Source: Zoogloea sp035335645 (lineage in GTDB: Bacteria > Pseudomonadota > Gammaproteobacteria > Burkholderiales > Rhodocyclaceae). Taken from it: a stretch of DNA of 11,348 nucleotides. A model generated the notes under the pieces. The model was not told the origin of the DNA. It made no database searches and saw only the letters and a list, made by a program, of their open reading frames with translations. The stretch is from contig DAOQMM010000115.1 of assembly GCA_035335645.1 (NCBI GenBank), forward strand, positions 1 to 11,348. The letters run 5' to 3'. Made by a program: the position numbers and the translations under genes. This document shows, piece after piece, positions 1-6,877 of this stretch. Every line of letters begins with the position of its first letter. Position 1 is the stretch's first letter.

Positions 1-300
1 TATCACCTGCTGCGCGGCATCTACCGGGGTGCCCACCTGCACGAAGAGGCCGTGGAGGAACGCCAGCAGGCGCGCCTGCATTCCCTGACCCTGGAGGCCG
101 GCGCCTATGCCATCGGGCGAACCCTCGCGGAGCTGCATCTGCGCGAGTTGGGGGTGGAGGTGAGCGCCCTGCGGCGCAAACGCATCCGCGTGGTGGACCC
201 GACGCCGGAAACCCGCCTGGAACTGGACGATGTACTGGTGCTGCTGGGCACGCCGGCCCAGTTGGCCAACACCGAGACGCGCCTGCTGAAGGGCCTCTGA
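1..300 (+). CDS. Kef/CPA2-type cation:proton antiporter, C-terminal fragment (TrkA-C domain)
   Basis: This is the last 99 residues of a gene that begins before the window; reading frame 1 is open from base 1 to the TGA at 298-300. The stretch from about residue 29 to the end (LEAGAYAIGRTLAELHLREL, then GVEVSALRRKRIRVVDP and LELDDVLVLLGTPAQL) matches the RCK-C/TrkA-C pattern that ends KefB/KefC-like monovalent cation:proton antiporters. In that family this cytosolic domain follows a TrkA-N nucleotide-binding domain and gates K+ or Na+ efflux through the membrane part. The membrane and TrkA-N parts are not visible, so the exact family and substrate are inferred. A TrkA or potassium-channel subunit is the alternative. 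The gene converges with the - strand pilin-like gene with no gap between the stop codons. Confidence 0.8.
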   Translation, partial: YHLLRGIYRGAHLHEEAVEERQQARLHSLTLEAGAYAIGRTLAELHLRELGVEVSALRRKRIRVVDPTPETRLELDDVLVLLGTPAQLANTETRLLKGL

Positions 301-972
301 TCAGAGGGCTGCGCAGACGGTGTAAGGGGTGCCGTCGGCCAGATCGGCGAGGGCCACGGCGCTGCCCGAGGCGCTGCCATTGGCGAGCAGACGGACCGAT
401 CCGGCGGCGGGCTGGCCGTCGTCCATGGCGATATCCACTTGCCGCGCGAGGCTGCCCGGGATGTTGTCCTGACACACGAAGAAGTTGCCCGCCCAGCCGG
501 TGATTGGCGCGACGCCGGTGATGCCGGTGCGTCCGCCGGCGGCGTTGCGGGGCAGCCAGTCGAGGATCACCAGTCCTTCGAGGCCCGGATTGCGGCCGTC
601 GCCGCTGGCCAGGTTGGCGAGACGCACATGCTGCCAGAACAGCACGGATTCGTCGGTGGCGGTGGTGGAGTTCCAGTTGCCTTCGATGCGTCCGTTGCCG
701 GCGGTGCCGCCGGTGCTTGCCTTGACGCCGCCGGACAGGTGGCTGGCGGCGCCCGCATCGTCGCCGGGCAGGGCCCGGAAGCGGTCCTGGTAGGCGTACG
801 CGAAGGTGGCGACGTTGCGGAAGTCGTTGATGAGGCTCTTCACCTTGGCGCTGTTGATAAGTTCCTGCCCCTTCAGCACGCCGCCCAGCAACAGGCCGAT
901 GATGACCAGCACGACGGCGATTTCGACGAGGGTGAAGCCTCGCTGTCTGCTGGTGAGTTGAGAATGCGCCAT
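301..972 (-). CDS. Prepilin-type N-terminal cleavage/methylation protein (minor pilin or pseudopilin-like)
   Basis: The 223-residue product has a class III prepilin leader. Eleven mostly polar residues precede G12, the expected PilD cleavage site, then mature F13 (+1), E17 (+5) and a hydrophobic helix (TLVEIAVVLVIIGLLLGG). It should sit in the inner membrane, be trimmed and N-methylated by the prepilin peptidase, and assemble in a type IV pilus or type II pseudopilus. The globular part carries RALPGDDAG, FWQHVRLA and two cysteines (C167 and C220) placed to form a C-terminal disulfide loop as in many pilins. I chose ATG 970-972 because GGGGAG lies just upstream and the leader length is typical. 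An in-frame ATG at 1012-1014 would lengthen the leader by 14 residues. It lies 138 bases after the cyclase gene. It is not a recognisable major PilA, and its role in the fibre is unknown. Confidence 0.85.
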   Translation of the reverse strand: MAHSQLTSRQRGFTLVEIAVVLVIIGLLLGGVLKGQELINSAKVKSLINDFRNVATFAYAYQDRFRALPGDDAGAASHLSGGVKASTGGTAGNGRIEGNWNSTTATDESVLFWQHVRLANLASGDGRNPGLEGLVILDWLPRNAAGGRTGITGVAPITGWAGNFFVCQDNIPGSLARQVDIAMDDGQPAAGSVRLLANGSASGSAVALADLADGTPYTVCAAL

Positions 973-1008
973 CTTGCTCCCCGTTTCCGTTGGTGTATGG
1001 ACGTGTGG

Positions 1009-1032
1009 ATGCATCCATGCATATAAATTATG
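1009..1032 (-). promoter_or_regulatory. Possible promoter/leader of the 301-972 pilin gene with doubled ATGCAT
   Basis: This short AT-rich patch in GC-rich DNA lies 37-60 bases before the pilin start. On the - strand it has CATAAT (1027-1032), a fair -10 match, but no good -35. Just downstream is ATGCATCCATGCAT (1009-1022), two palindromic ATGCAT copies two bases apart that could bind a regulator. A sigma-54 reading (TGGCAT then ATGCA) has spacing two bases too long. Confidence 0.25.
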
Positions 1033-1110
1033 CCAGCCGGAATTCTAGGGCATCCCGCGGTCGGCGCGGAAGGGGGAGTGTGGTTGTGCGGGTGCCGTCT
1101 GCGCGGAGGC

Positions 1111-2418
1111 TCAGGCGGCGCGGTGGCTCGGATGGGGCGGCTCGCGATGCACGGCGAGGACGCGCGGGCTGCGCAGCCGGTAGACGGGCACGTAGCCCTT
1201 GCCTTTGAGGAAGAGCAGCACCGGCGCCGCGAACACGAAGCGGCCGCGCACCCGCTCGTAGAGCCGGCTGTCGCACTGGATCTGGCTGGGCTGGGCTTCG
1301 GTGCACAGGCGATGGGCCACATTGACGGTGTCGCCCCACAGGTCGTAGATGAACTTGCGCCGTCCCACCACGCCGGCCACGACGGGGCCGGAGGCGACGC
1401 CAATGCGCAGCTCCAGCGTGATGCCGCCGGTCACCGCGTGGTCGCGCACGGCGGCCTGCATGTCGAGGGCCATGGCGGCCATGGCGGCGTGGGGTTCGTT
1501 GGGGTGGGCGTGCAGTCCGCCGGCCACCATGTAGGCGTCGCCGATGGTCTTGATGCGCTCCAGGCCGTGATGTTCGGCCAGTTCGTCGAAGCGGCAGAAA
1601 ACCCGGTTGAGCATCTCGAAGACCTCGGTGGGCTGCATGCCGCTGGCGATGCGGGTGTAGTCCACGATGTCGGCGAACATCACGATGACTTCGGGGTGGC
1701 CGTCGGCGAGGGTGCCGCGGCTGAGCTTGAGGCGCGCCGCGATGGGTGCCGGCAGGATGTTGAGGAGCAGGCTTTCCGCATGCTGCTGCTCGTCGCGCAG
1801 CCGTCGGTGGGCGGCGCGCAGGCGCTGGCGGGTCTGGACCTTCTGGGTGACGGCGAAGTGCAGCAGGAAATAGAGCATCCCGGCCAGCAGGGTGAGATCG
1901 ACGGCAACGGCCAGGAGGGTCACGCCATCGGGCATTCCCGGGTGGCGCGGGAGGCGGCTCTGGTCGAAGGCCACCGTGCCGGCGGTCACCCCCAGGAGGG
2001 TCACGAACCAGCGGCGGGAGGCGCGGGCATCCAGGCACAGCAGGGTACCGAGCGGGGCCAGCATGGCCCACGGCAGGCGGCCGGCGTCGCCGATGAGGTC
2101 GGTCTGCAGCAGGTGCGCGAGGAACGGAGCGCCGAGGATCAGGCTGGCCTGGACGTGGGCACAGGGCCGGAAGTCGGCGCGGCGCCGGCTCGCGGCGAGG
2201 TTGAGGCCGATGCCGAGAACAAGGAACACGGTGATGCCTGGTGACGTGCCCGCACCGGCCACCTGGCGGAACAGTTCGGAAAGTGCGCTTGCGCCGGCCG
2301 TGAGCAGGCCCGTGAGGACGAAGAAGGTGCGTTCGAGCCATGCGTCCTCCTGATCGGAAGACGGCCGGGGAACGCCCGCCAGCCGGGCCAGCAGGCGATG
2401 GACCGCGGAGACGGACAT
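1111..2418 (-). CDS. Membrane-anchored class III adenylate/guanylate cyclase
   Basis: The 435-residue product has an N-terminal membrane domain with about six hydrophobic segments (roughly 31-52, 59-75, 88-104, 115-129, 137-152, 166-190). A short charged helical linker (about 192-220) follows, then a class III nucleotide cyclase domain (about 242-415). Visible catalytic features are the metal aspartates D250 (FADIVDYT) and D294 (IKTIGDAYM), the purine-selecting pair K290 and D359, and transition-state residues N366 and R370 (LWGDTVNVAHR). In characterised cyclases Lys plus Asp at the selecting sites indicates ATP, so cAMP is the likely product; this is inferred from family knowledge. The set looks complete for a homodimer. 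The start ATG (2416-2418) has an AGGA upstream. It sits between two pilin-like genes on the same strand. The membrane domain may sense a signal, but no ligand can be named. Confidence 0.9.
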   Translation of the reverse strand: MSVSAVHRLLARLAGVPRPSSDQEDAWLERTFFVLTGLLTAGASALSELFRQVAGAGTSPGITVFLVLGIGLNLAASRRRADFRPCAHVQASLILGAPFLAHLLQTDLIGDAGRLPWAMLAPLGTLLCLDARASRRWFVTLLGVTAGTVAFDQSRLPRHPGMPDGVTLLAVAVDLTLLAGMLYFLLHFAVTQKVQTRQRLRAAHRRLRDEQQHAESLLLNILPAPIAARLKLSRGTLADGHPEVIVMFADIVDYTRIASGMQPTEVFEMLNRVFCRFDELAEHHGLERIKTIGDAYMVAGGLHAHPNEPHAAMAAMALDMQAAVRDHAVTGGITLELRIGVASGPVVAGVVGRRKFIYDLWGDTVNVAHRLCTEAQPSQIQCDSRLYERVRGRFVFAAPVLLFLKGKGYVPVYRLRSPRVLAVHREPPHPSHRAA

Positions 2419-2447
2419 GGCGGATCCTGCGTGAGTCGAGTGGCGGC

Positions 2448-2476
2448 AGTGTCCAAGGGGGCGATACCGCGGTCAA
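2448..2476 (-). promoter_or_regulatory. Candidate sigma-70 promoter for the cyclase gene
   Basis: The 144-base gap between the prepilin gene and the cyclase gene is clearly AT-richer than its surroundings, mainly at about 2480-2548. On the - strand TTGACC (2471-2476) is followed after 17 bases by GACACT (2448-2453). The -35 is good but the -10 is poor. The cyclase may therefore have its own promoter here; the exact site is uncertain. Confidence 0.25.
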
Positions 2477-2562
2477 CCCTCAAAGTCGCGATATTCGTGC
2501 AAATGTGTTTCGTGTGCTGGCGAATTTTGTGTTTTATTCGGATGGAATGCGGTGTGCCGGCT

Positions 2563-3276
2563 TCAGGGCAAACGGCCGGCGCTCGCCAGACGGTTGGCGA
2601 TGAGGTAGGGCGACACCCACACCACCCGGTCGTCGAAGGCGCCACCGGCAGCATCGGAATTTTCGGACAGGCTGCGGGCGTAGAAGAGGGTGCTGCCGGC
2701 GGTCGCATTGCGGGCTTCGTCGGAGCCCGCCGGCGGTGCGGCGAGGGCGTTGCCGTCGGCGTCGATGCCGCCCAGGCCGTTGGGGCCGTGGGACAGGACC
2801 AGGGCGGGCGCGGCGCCGATGGCGGTGGTGAGGGTGAGCTCGGTGCCGGCGCTGTTGCGGGTGCGTATGTCCAGTTTGCCGGCGCTGTCGAGGGTGATGG
2901 CCTTCACGTAGTCCGGCGCGACGGCATAGTGCAGGCGCCTGCCCCAGGCATCGAGGCCGGAAATCCCCAGTTCGGCCCAGGGCAGCAGGCCGTTGAGGCG
3001 ATTGCCACGGCAGGTGGTGAGGCTTTCCCGATCCTCGGCGCCGTCGCTGCCACTCCTGGCGGGGCAGGGCAGCGTTCCACGGCGCAGCGCGTAACCGAGC
3101 AGGGCGTCGCGGGCCTCGTCCAGCGCGGCATCGGTCTCGGCTTCGTTGCGGCGGGCCACCTGGGCCGACAGGCCGGCGGTGAGGCCGCCCGCCAGGATGG
3201 CCAGGATGAGCAGGACGACGGCCATCTCCACGAGGGTGAAGCCGCGGGCGCTGGAGCGGGAGGGTCGGTCGGTCAT
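2563..3276 (-). CDS. Prepilin-like minor (pseudo)pilin with LPCP-type globular domain
   Basis: The 237-residue product has a canonical class III prepilin leader: G12 before F13, Glu at mature position 5 (E17), and a hydrophobic stretch to about residue 36 (FTLVEMAVVLLILAILAGG). The globular part shows EARDALLGYA (54-63), LPCPA with C71, a second cysteine C89, LLPWAELG (97-104), DAWGRRLHYAV (109-119), and near the end DDRVVWVSP (215-223). The same motif order appears in the upstream neighbour, so the two are probably related or paired subunits of one fibre. I chose ATG 3274-3276, which gives a normal leader, starts 32 bases after the upstream stop, and has only a weak ribosome site. An earlier ATG at 3319-3321 would overlap the upstream gene. 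It is expected in the inner membrane or periplasm as a PilD substrate. The system served (type IV pilus or type II secretion) cannot be decided here. Confidence 0.82.
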   Translation of the reverse strand: MTDRPSRSSARGFTLVEMAVVLLILAILAGGLTAGLSAQVARRNEAETDAALDEARDALLGYALRRGTLPCPARSGSDGAEDRESLTTCRGNRLNGLLPWAELGISGLDAWGRRLHYAVAPDYVKAITLDSAGKLDIRTRNSAGTELTLTTAIGAAPALVLSHGPNGLGGIDADGNALAAPPAGSDEARNATAGSTLFYARSLSENSDAAGGAFDDRVVWVSPYLIANRLASAGRLP

Positions 3277-3308
3277 GGTCGGACGGGATCGAACGGGATT
3301 GGGCGGGT

Positions 3309-4511
3309 TCAGGGCAGGCACACGGCCACGTCGGCGCTGGCCGGCTCGCTGCGGCGCGCGAAGGGGATGAGGATGCGGCTGGGCAGGCCGCCCAGCTGCC
3401 GGGCCGACAGGGCGGCGAGGGTGGTGGATTCCAGATAGTGGGCGGCCAGCGCCTTGTCGGCGTCGGTCACGCGGGGCTGGCCGGCGGGCAGGCGTTCGCC
3501 GCCGAACAGGAGAACGCCGCGACAGGGGCCCGTGGCGCTGCTCAGGCAGGCCGTGCCGTCGGTACAGCGGGCGTAGCGCATGAGTTCGCCCCAGTTCTCG
3601 ACGGCGTCCCGCAGGCCGGCACTGGTGCAGGCGCCGGCATTGCCACTGAAAGCCGGAACGCGTCCAAGCTGGAGGCCGTTGGCTGTGGATTCAATGCGCG
3701 CCGGTGCCGGTATGCCGGCCCGCCGCAGGCAGTCGGCGGTGGCGTCGAGGACGGTGTTCAAGTGGGTGGCGAAGCTGGCGCGGGCCTTGAGGGCACGCAT
3801 GATGTCGTCGCCGGTGATCCAGACGATGCGGTCGTTACCGGTGCTCCCGCGCGGATCGACGGTCAGAACGCCGGGGCCGGAGAGGGGCTGCAGCGATTCC
3901 AGGTAGGCACCCACGGCGCTGGCTGAGAGGTCACCGCCGCAGCGCCCGGTGCTGCTCTGGCGCTGTTGGGTGGGCAGGGGCGGGCCCGGTGCGAAAATGA
4001 CCGCGGCGGCCAGTCCGGCCTGGTCGCCGGGCAGGCTGCGGGGCGCGCCGGCCGCGTCGAGGAGCTGGAAGCGTCCGGTGCTGTCCGGATTGAGGATGTC
4101 GGCCTTCGGGTTGTTCTTGAAGGAGCCGGCGACGGCGTACCACAGGCATTCGCCGTCCCCGTCGCGCAGGTCCGGCAGGCCGAGGGTGAGGGTGGGCAGG
4201 CGACCGACGCGGGTGTCGCCTTGCACGCCACAGGTTTCGGACGAGCCGTCGCCGTCCAGGTCGGGGCAGGGCAGGTAGCCGAAGTCGGCGTCCGGGTGGA
4301 GACTGTTGCGATAGGTGGCGGCAAAGCCGATGAGGGCGTCACGGGCGGTGCGCAGGGCGTCGGCGGTGCGCTGTTCGCGGGCGAGGTGGCGAGCTGCGTT
4401 GCTGTCCCGGCGGGCGAGGAACCAGCCGGTGGCACCGAGGGCGAGGAGGACGACCAGCGCGAGGGCGACCATGCCCTGCGAACGGTGGCGACGTGCGGCC
4501 AGACGGTTCAA
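3309..4511 (-). CDS. PilX/GspK-like membrane-anchored pilus-associated protein, LPCP domain, 10 cysteines
   Basis: The 400-residue product has a basic N-terminus (RRHRSQG) followed by one hydrophobic helix (about 14-33, MVALALVVLLALGATGWFLA). This looks like the PilX or GspK class, whose leaders lack the full GFTLVE box; if cleaved after G13, mature position 5 is Ala, not Glu. The periplasmic part has ARDALIGFA (56-64), LPCPDLDGDG (80-89), RLPTLTLGLPDL (104-115), LWYAV (123-127) and NDRIVWITGDD (226-236), the order seen in the downstream prepilin. An extra C-terminal region (about 240-400) follows. Ten cysteines (82, 94, 122, 191, 261, 295, 316, 322, 330, 398) could form five disulfides. D84-x-D86-x-D88-G resembles a calcium loop. 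The start is TTG (4509-4511), overlapping the upstream TGA; ATG at 4470-4472 would lie at the helix itself and is less likely. Confidence 0.75.
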   Translation of the reverse strand: MNRLAARRHRSQGMVALALVVLLALGATGWFLARRDSNAARHLAREQRTADALRTARDALIGFAATYRNSLHPDADFGYLPCPDLDGDGSSETCGVQGDTRVGRLPTLTLGLPDLRDGDGECLWYAVAGSFKNNPKADILNPDSTGRFQLLDAAGAPRSLPGDQAGLAAAVIFAPGPPLPTQQRQSSTGRCGGDLSASAVGAYLESLQPLSGPGVLTVDPRGSTGNDRIVWITGDDIMRALKARASFATHLNTVLDATADCLRRAGIPAPARIESTANGLQLGRVPAFSGNAGACTSAGLRDAVENWGELMRYARCTDGTACLSSATGPCRGVLLFGGERLPAGQPRVTDADKALAAHYLESTTLAALSARQLGGLPSRILIPFARRSEPASADVAVCLP

Positions 4512-4885
4512 GGCACCGACAGGGGCGGCAGGCGCTCGCCGACGCGCAGGCGGTGGGTCTGGCCGTCGTTGGCAAGGATGCGGGCGGACCGTGCGTCCAA
4601 GGGCCGGAGATCGGCGGCAGGGGGGCGCGGATGTCCGTCGAGGATCAGGGTCGTGCGCCCGTCGCCCCGGGTGATGATGCCGTCCAGCCGTTCAGGCTGG
4701 GCGCGGCCGGAGGCGGCGTTGTCGAGGAGGCGGTCGAGGCGCTGGCGTTCCTCGGGGGTGTGGAAAAGGCGTCCGGAGGGCTCGGCATCGGCCGGTGTGG
4801 CGGTGAGCAGCAGGACGGCGACGAGCACAGCGGGCCCGGTCAGGACGCTGGGCGCAGGCGAGGGGCAGCAGGCGAAGGGGCGCAT
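4508..4885 (-). CDS. Small secreted protein of unknown function, first gene of the pilin-like operon
   Basis: The 125-residue product has an N-terminal hydrophobic segment (about 14-30) ending in TPADAEP, consistent with a Sec signal peptide or an N-terminal anchor. The mature part begins with RLFHTPEERQRLDRLL and then has ERLDGIITRGDGRTTLILDG (65-84) and GQTHRLRVGERLPPL near the end. The alternating beta pattern is reminiscent of small periplasmic domains in pilus and secretion assembly proteins such as PilP, GspC or MshK; this is an impression, not a family match. Its TGA overlaps the TTG start of the PilX-like gene, so translation of the two is probably coupled, which supports a role with the pilins. 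The start ATG (4883-4885) has a weak ribosome site. It begins 61 bases after the GGDEF gene and could be co-transcribed with it. Confidence 0.7.
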   Translation of the reverse strand: MRPFACCPSPAPSVLTGPAVLVAVLLLTATPADAEPSGRLFHTPEERQRLDRLLDNAASGRAQPERLDGIITRGDGRTTLILDGHPRPPAADLRPLDARSARILANDGQTHRLRVGERLPPLSVP

Positions 4886-4926
4886 GCCAGAAATCTAGCA
4901 TATTCCATGCGCGTGTAGCGGGGTGT

Positions 4927-4940
4927 GCCCGATGCCGGGC
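4927..4940 (-). terminator. Weak hairpin after the GGDEF gene
   Basis: GCCCG, a four-base loop and CGGGC lie just past the GGDEF stop codon. There is no T-run after the stem on the - strand, so it may weaken rather than end transcription into the pilin-like genes. Confidence 0.2.
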
Positions 4941-4946
4941 GGGGGC

Positions 4947-6710
4947 TCAGGTGGCGGAGATGACGCGGTTCTTGCCGGACCGTTTGGCGATATACATGGC
5001 CTTGTCGGCGCGGTCGAGGGCGCTTTCGGTGTCTTCGTCGGCCTGCAGTTCGGCGACGCCAGCGCTGAAGGTGATGAGGAGCTTCTGCTGGCGGGCGAGG
5101 AAGTAGCGTTTGGTGAGAGCGCGCTGCAGGCGCACGAGGGTGGCAGTGGCGAGGTCCACGTCGGTGTCGGGCAGCAGGATGACGAATTCCTCGCCGCCGT
5201 AGCGGGCCACGGAATCCTGCGGGCGCAGGTTCTCGCGGATCACCGCGGCGAGGTGCTGGAGCGCCTCGTCGCCGGTCTGGTGGCCGTGGGTGTCGTTGAT
5301 GTGCTTGAAGTTGTCCACGTCCAGCAGGGCCACGCACAGGCGCGTGTTGCGGCGCCGGGCGAGGGCGGTCTCGCGGGCGAAGGCGTCGTCCAGGCCCTTG
5401 CGGTTGAGGGTGCCGGTCAGCGGGTCGTGGCGGACGAGTTCGCTGGTCTGCTCGAGCTCGTTCTGCAGGCGGTTGATCTCGACATTGGCGTTCTCGACGC
5501 GGCCGCGCAGTTCCTCCAGTTCGGTGCGCGAGCGCAGGGTCGATTCCTGGATGCTGCGGGTCTCCTTCATGACTTCGGCGATGACGTCGGTCAGTTCGGA
5601 GATGTCGCGGGCGGTGGAGATGCGGCCAGCGCACTGTTCGATCTTGTCGTGGTAGTCGCCGGTGGAGTCGGAGAATTCTCCGAGGCGGTCCACGAAGCGG
5701 GCCAGCATGTCCTTGAGCTTGGCGTGGGCGTCGGACAGTTCGTGCTTGAGGGCGGCCTGCCGGGCGATCACGTCGCGCAGGCGGGATTCCAGCTCGCCCA
5801 GGGTGCGGATGTCCAGCGGGTGGCTGAAGACTTCGTCCAGCAGGCTCATCTGACCGCGCAGCCATTGGTCGTCCATCACCAGCTTGCTGATGTTGTCCAC
5901 GATCAGCTTGAGGACCCGCAGGAGGGCGTCGCGCAGGGCGGCGTGATCCTCGGCGACCCAGTTCAGGTGCGACAGGAGGCGGTCGAGGCGGGTGCGCAGT
6001 TCACCGACCGGGGCTGACGGGGCGCCCGGCTGCAGGTGCGCGGCAATGGCCTGGAGTTCGTGGGCCGCTTCCGGGTCGAGATGGACGACGACAGCTTCCA
6101 GGCCGGTCAGCAGCCGCTGGAGCAGTTCGACCCCCGAGCTGTCTGCCGGCACCGGCGTGTCGCTGGTCATGCGTTCGGCCTGCGCGCGGACCTCGCCGGA
6201 TTCGGTGGCAGCCGTGGAGTCGGTGCTGTCGTCGTCGCTGTTGCGGGCCCAGGCGCGCACCAGCGCTTGTAGGCGTTCGTGGAGTCGCTCGGGATGGGCA
6301 CCGGAAGCGGACAGGACGCGGTCGAGCATCTCCCGCTTGCGGGCCTGGGTCAGCCCGGCCTGACGCCGGTCCCATTCGGTGATGAGCTCGCGCAGCAGCG
6401 CCGGCCAGTTGAGTTCGGGTACGTCGAGGGCGGTGAAGGCCTCGGTCAGCGAGGTCTTGACGGCCTGCCAGTCCTGGCGCGCGGTGGCATCCTCGAAGGC
6501 CTGGGCGAAGCGCACGGCGTCGCGGGAATGACGTGGCAGGGCTGCTCCGATCTGTCGCAGCATGCGGTCGGGAAAGCCGTCTTCGGCCTGGGTGCCGGCG
6601 ATTTCGTGGTAGAGGGCCCGATAGTTGTCCGGCGTGGGCGCAATCTTGCGCAACGCCAGTTGCCGGAGCGTCTCACGGGCGAGATCGGACGGCTGGCTGG
6701 TGTCGATCAT
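4947..6710 (-). CDS. GGDEF diguanylate cyclase with long helical N-terminal region
   Basis: The product makes c-di-GMP from two GTP. From the chosen ATG (6708-6710) it is 587 residues with no membrane segment, so it is cytosolic. The N-terminus (ARETLRQLALRKIAPTPDNY, 11-30) opens a long helical region. A likely coiled coil at about 305-425 leads into the GGDEF domain (about 428-587). Visible motifs are DPLTGTLNRKG (429-439), the metal site around D464 (LLDVDNFKHIND), and an intact GGEEF at 505-509. The inhibitory I-site RPQD lies at 496-499, five residues before GGEEF, so product feedback is expected. Earlier in-frame starts exist (ATG 6744-6746 and 6747-6749, GTG 6780-6782); none has a clear ribosome site, so the N-terminus is uncertain by up to 24 residues. 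It lies between the two-component pair and the pilin-like genes. The signal received by the helical part is unknown. Confidence 0.93.
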   Translation of the reverse strand: MIDTSQPSDLARETLRQLALRKIAPTPDNYRALYHEIAGTQAEDGFPDRMLRQIGAALPRHSRDAVRFAQAFEDATARQDWQAVKTSLTEAFTALDVPELNWPALLRELITEWDRRQAGLTQARKREMLDRVLSASGAHPERLHERLQALVRAWARNSDDDSTDSTAATESGEVRAQAERMTSDTPVPADSSGVELLQRLLTGLEAVVVHLDPEAAHELQAIAAHLQPGAPSAPVGELRTRLDRLLSHLNWVAEDHAALRDALLRVLKLIVDNISKLVMDDQWLRGQMSLLDEVFSHPLDIRTLGELESRLRDVIARQAALKHELSDAHAKLKDMLARFVDRLGEFSDSTGDYHDKIEQCAGRISTARDISELTDVIAEVMKETRSIQESTLRSRTELEELRGRVENANVEINRLQNELEQTSELVRHDPLTGTLNRKGLDDAFARETALARRRNTRLCVALLDVDNFKHINDTHGHQTGDEALQHLAAVIRENLRPQDSVARYGGEEFVILLPDTDVDLATATLVRLQRALTKRYFLARQQKLLITFSAGVAELQADEDTESALDRADKAMYIAKRSGKNRVISAT

Positions 6711-6807
6711 CTTGGAGCGGCGCGGAGCGGGGGGGCGGTTTTCCATCATCCGGCGTGCCGGTGACTCGCCTGACGAGCCCACGAATGAGTGACCTGTAAG
6801 AGGGGAG

Positions 6808-6831
6808 GTTATTGCATCCGGATGCTATAAC
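6808..6831. promoter_or_regulatory. 24-bp near-perfect palindrome, operator-like
   Basis: The arms GTTATTGCATCC and GGATGCTATAAC meet with no spacer and differ from perfect symmetry at one base pair (6813/6826). The site lies in the 131-base gap between the response regulator gene end (6878) and the first possible GGDEF start. It is not followed by a T-run on either strand, so an operator for a dimeric regulator is more likely than a terminator. Confidence 0.5.
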
Positions 6832-6877
6832 GGCCCCGGCGGGCGGCCCTTGAGCTGTTCTTGAGTACGCCGGCGGA

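Noticed and set aside
1019..1036. Sigma-54 promoter upstream of the 301-972 pilin gene
   Set aside because: TGGCA and a TGCA are present, but the interval between the GG and GC elements is two bases longer than sigma-54 requires.
1028..2476. Long overlapping open frames on both strands across the adenylate cyclase gene (482 codons on -, 404 codons on +)
   Set aside because: Their products are low-complexity Arg/Pro/Ala/Gly or His/Gly-rich with no domain, while the overlapping frame encodes a complete class III cyclase. They are GC-rich shadow frames.
4923..6017. 364-codon open frame on the + strand opposite the GGDEF gene
   Set aside because: It is Gly/Val/Ala-rich with no domain; the GGDEF frame on the other strand is unambiguous.
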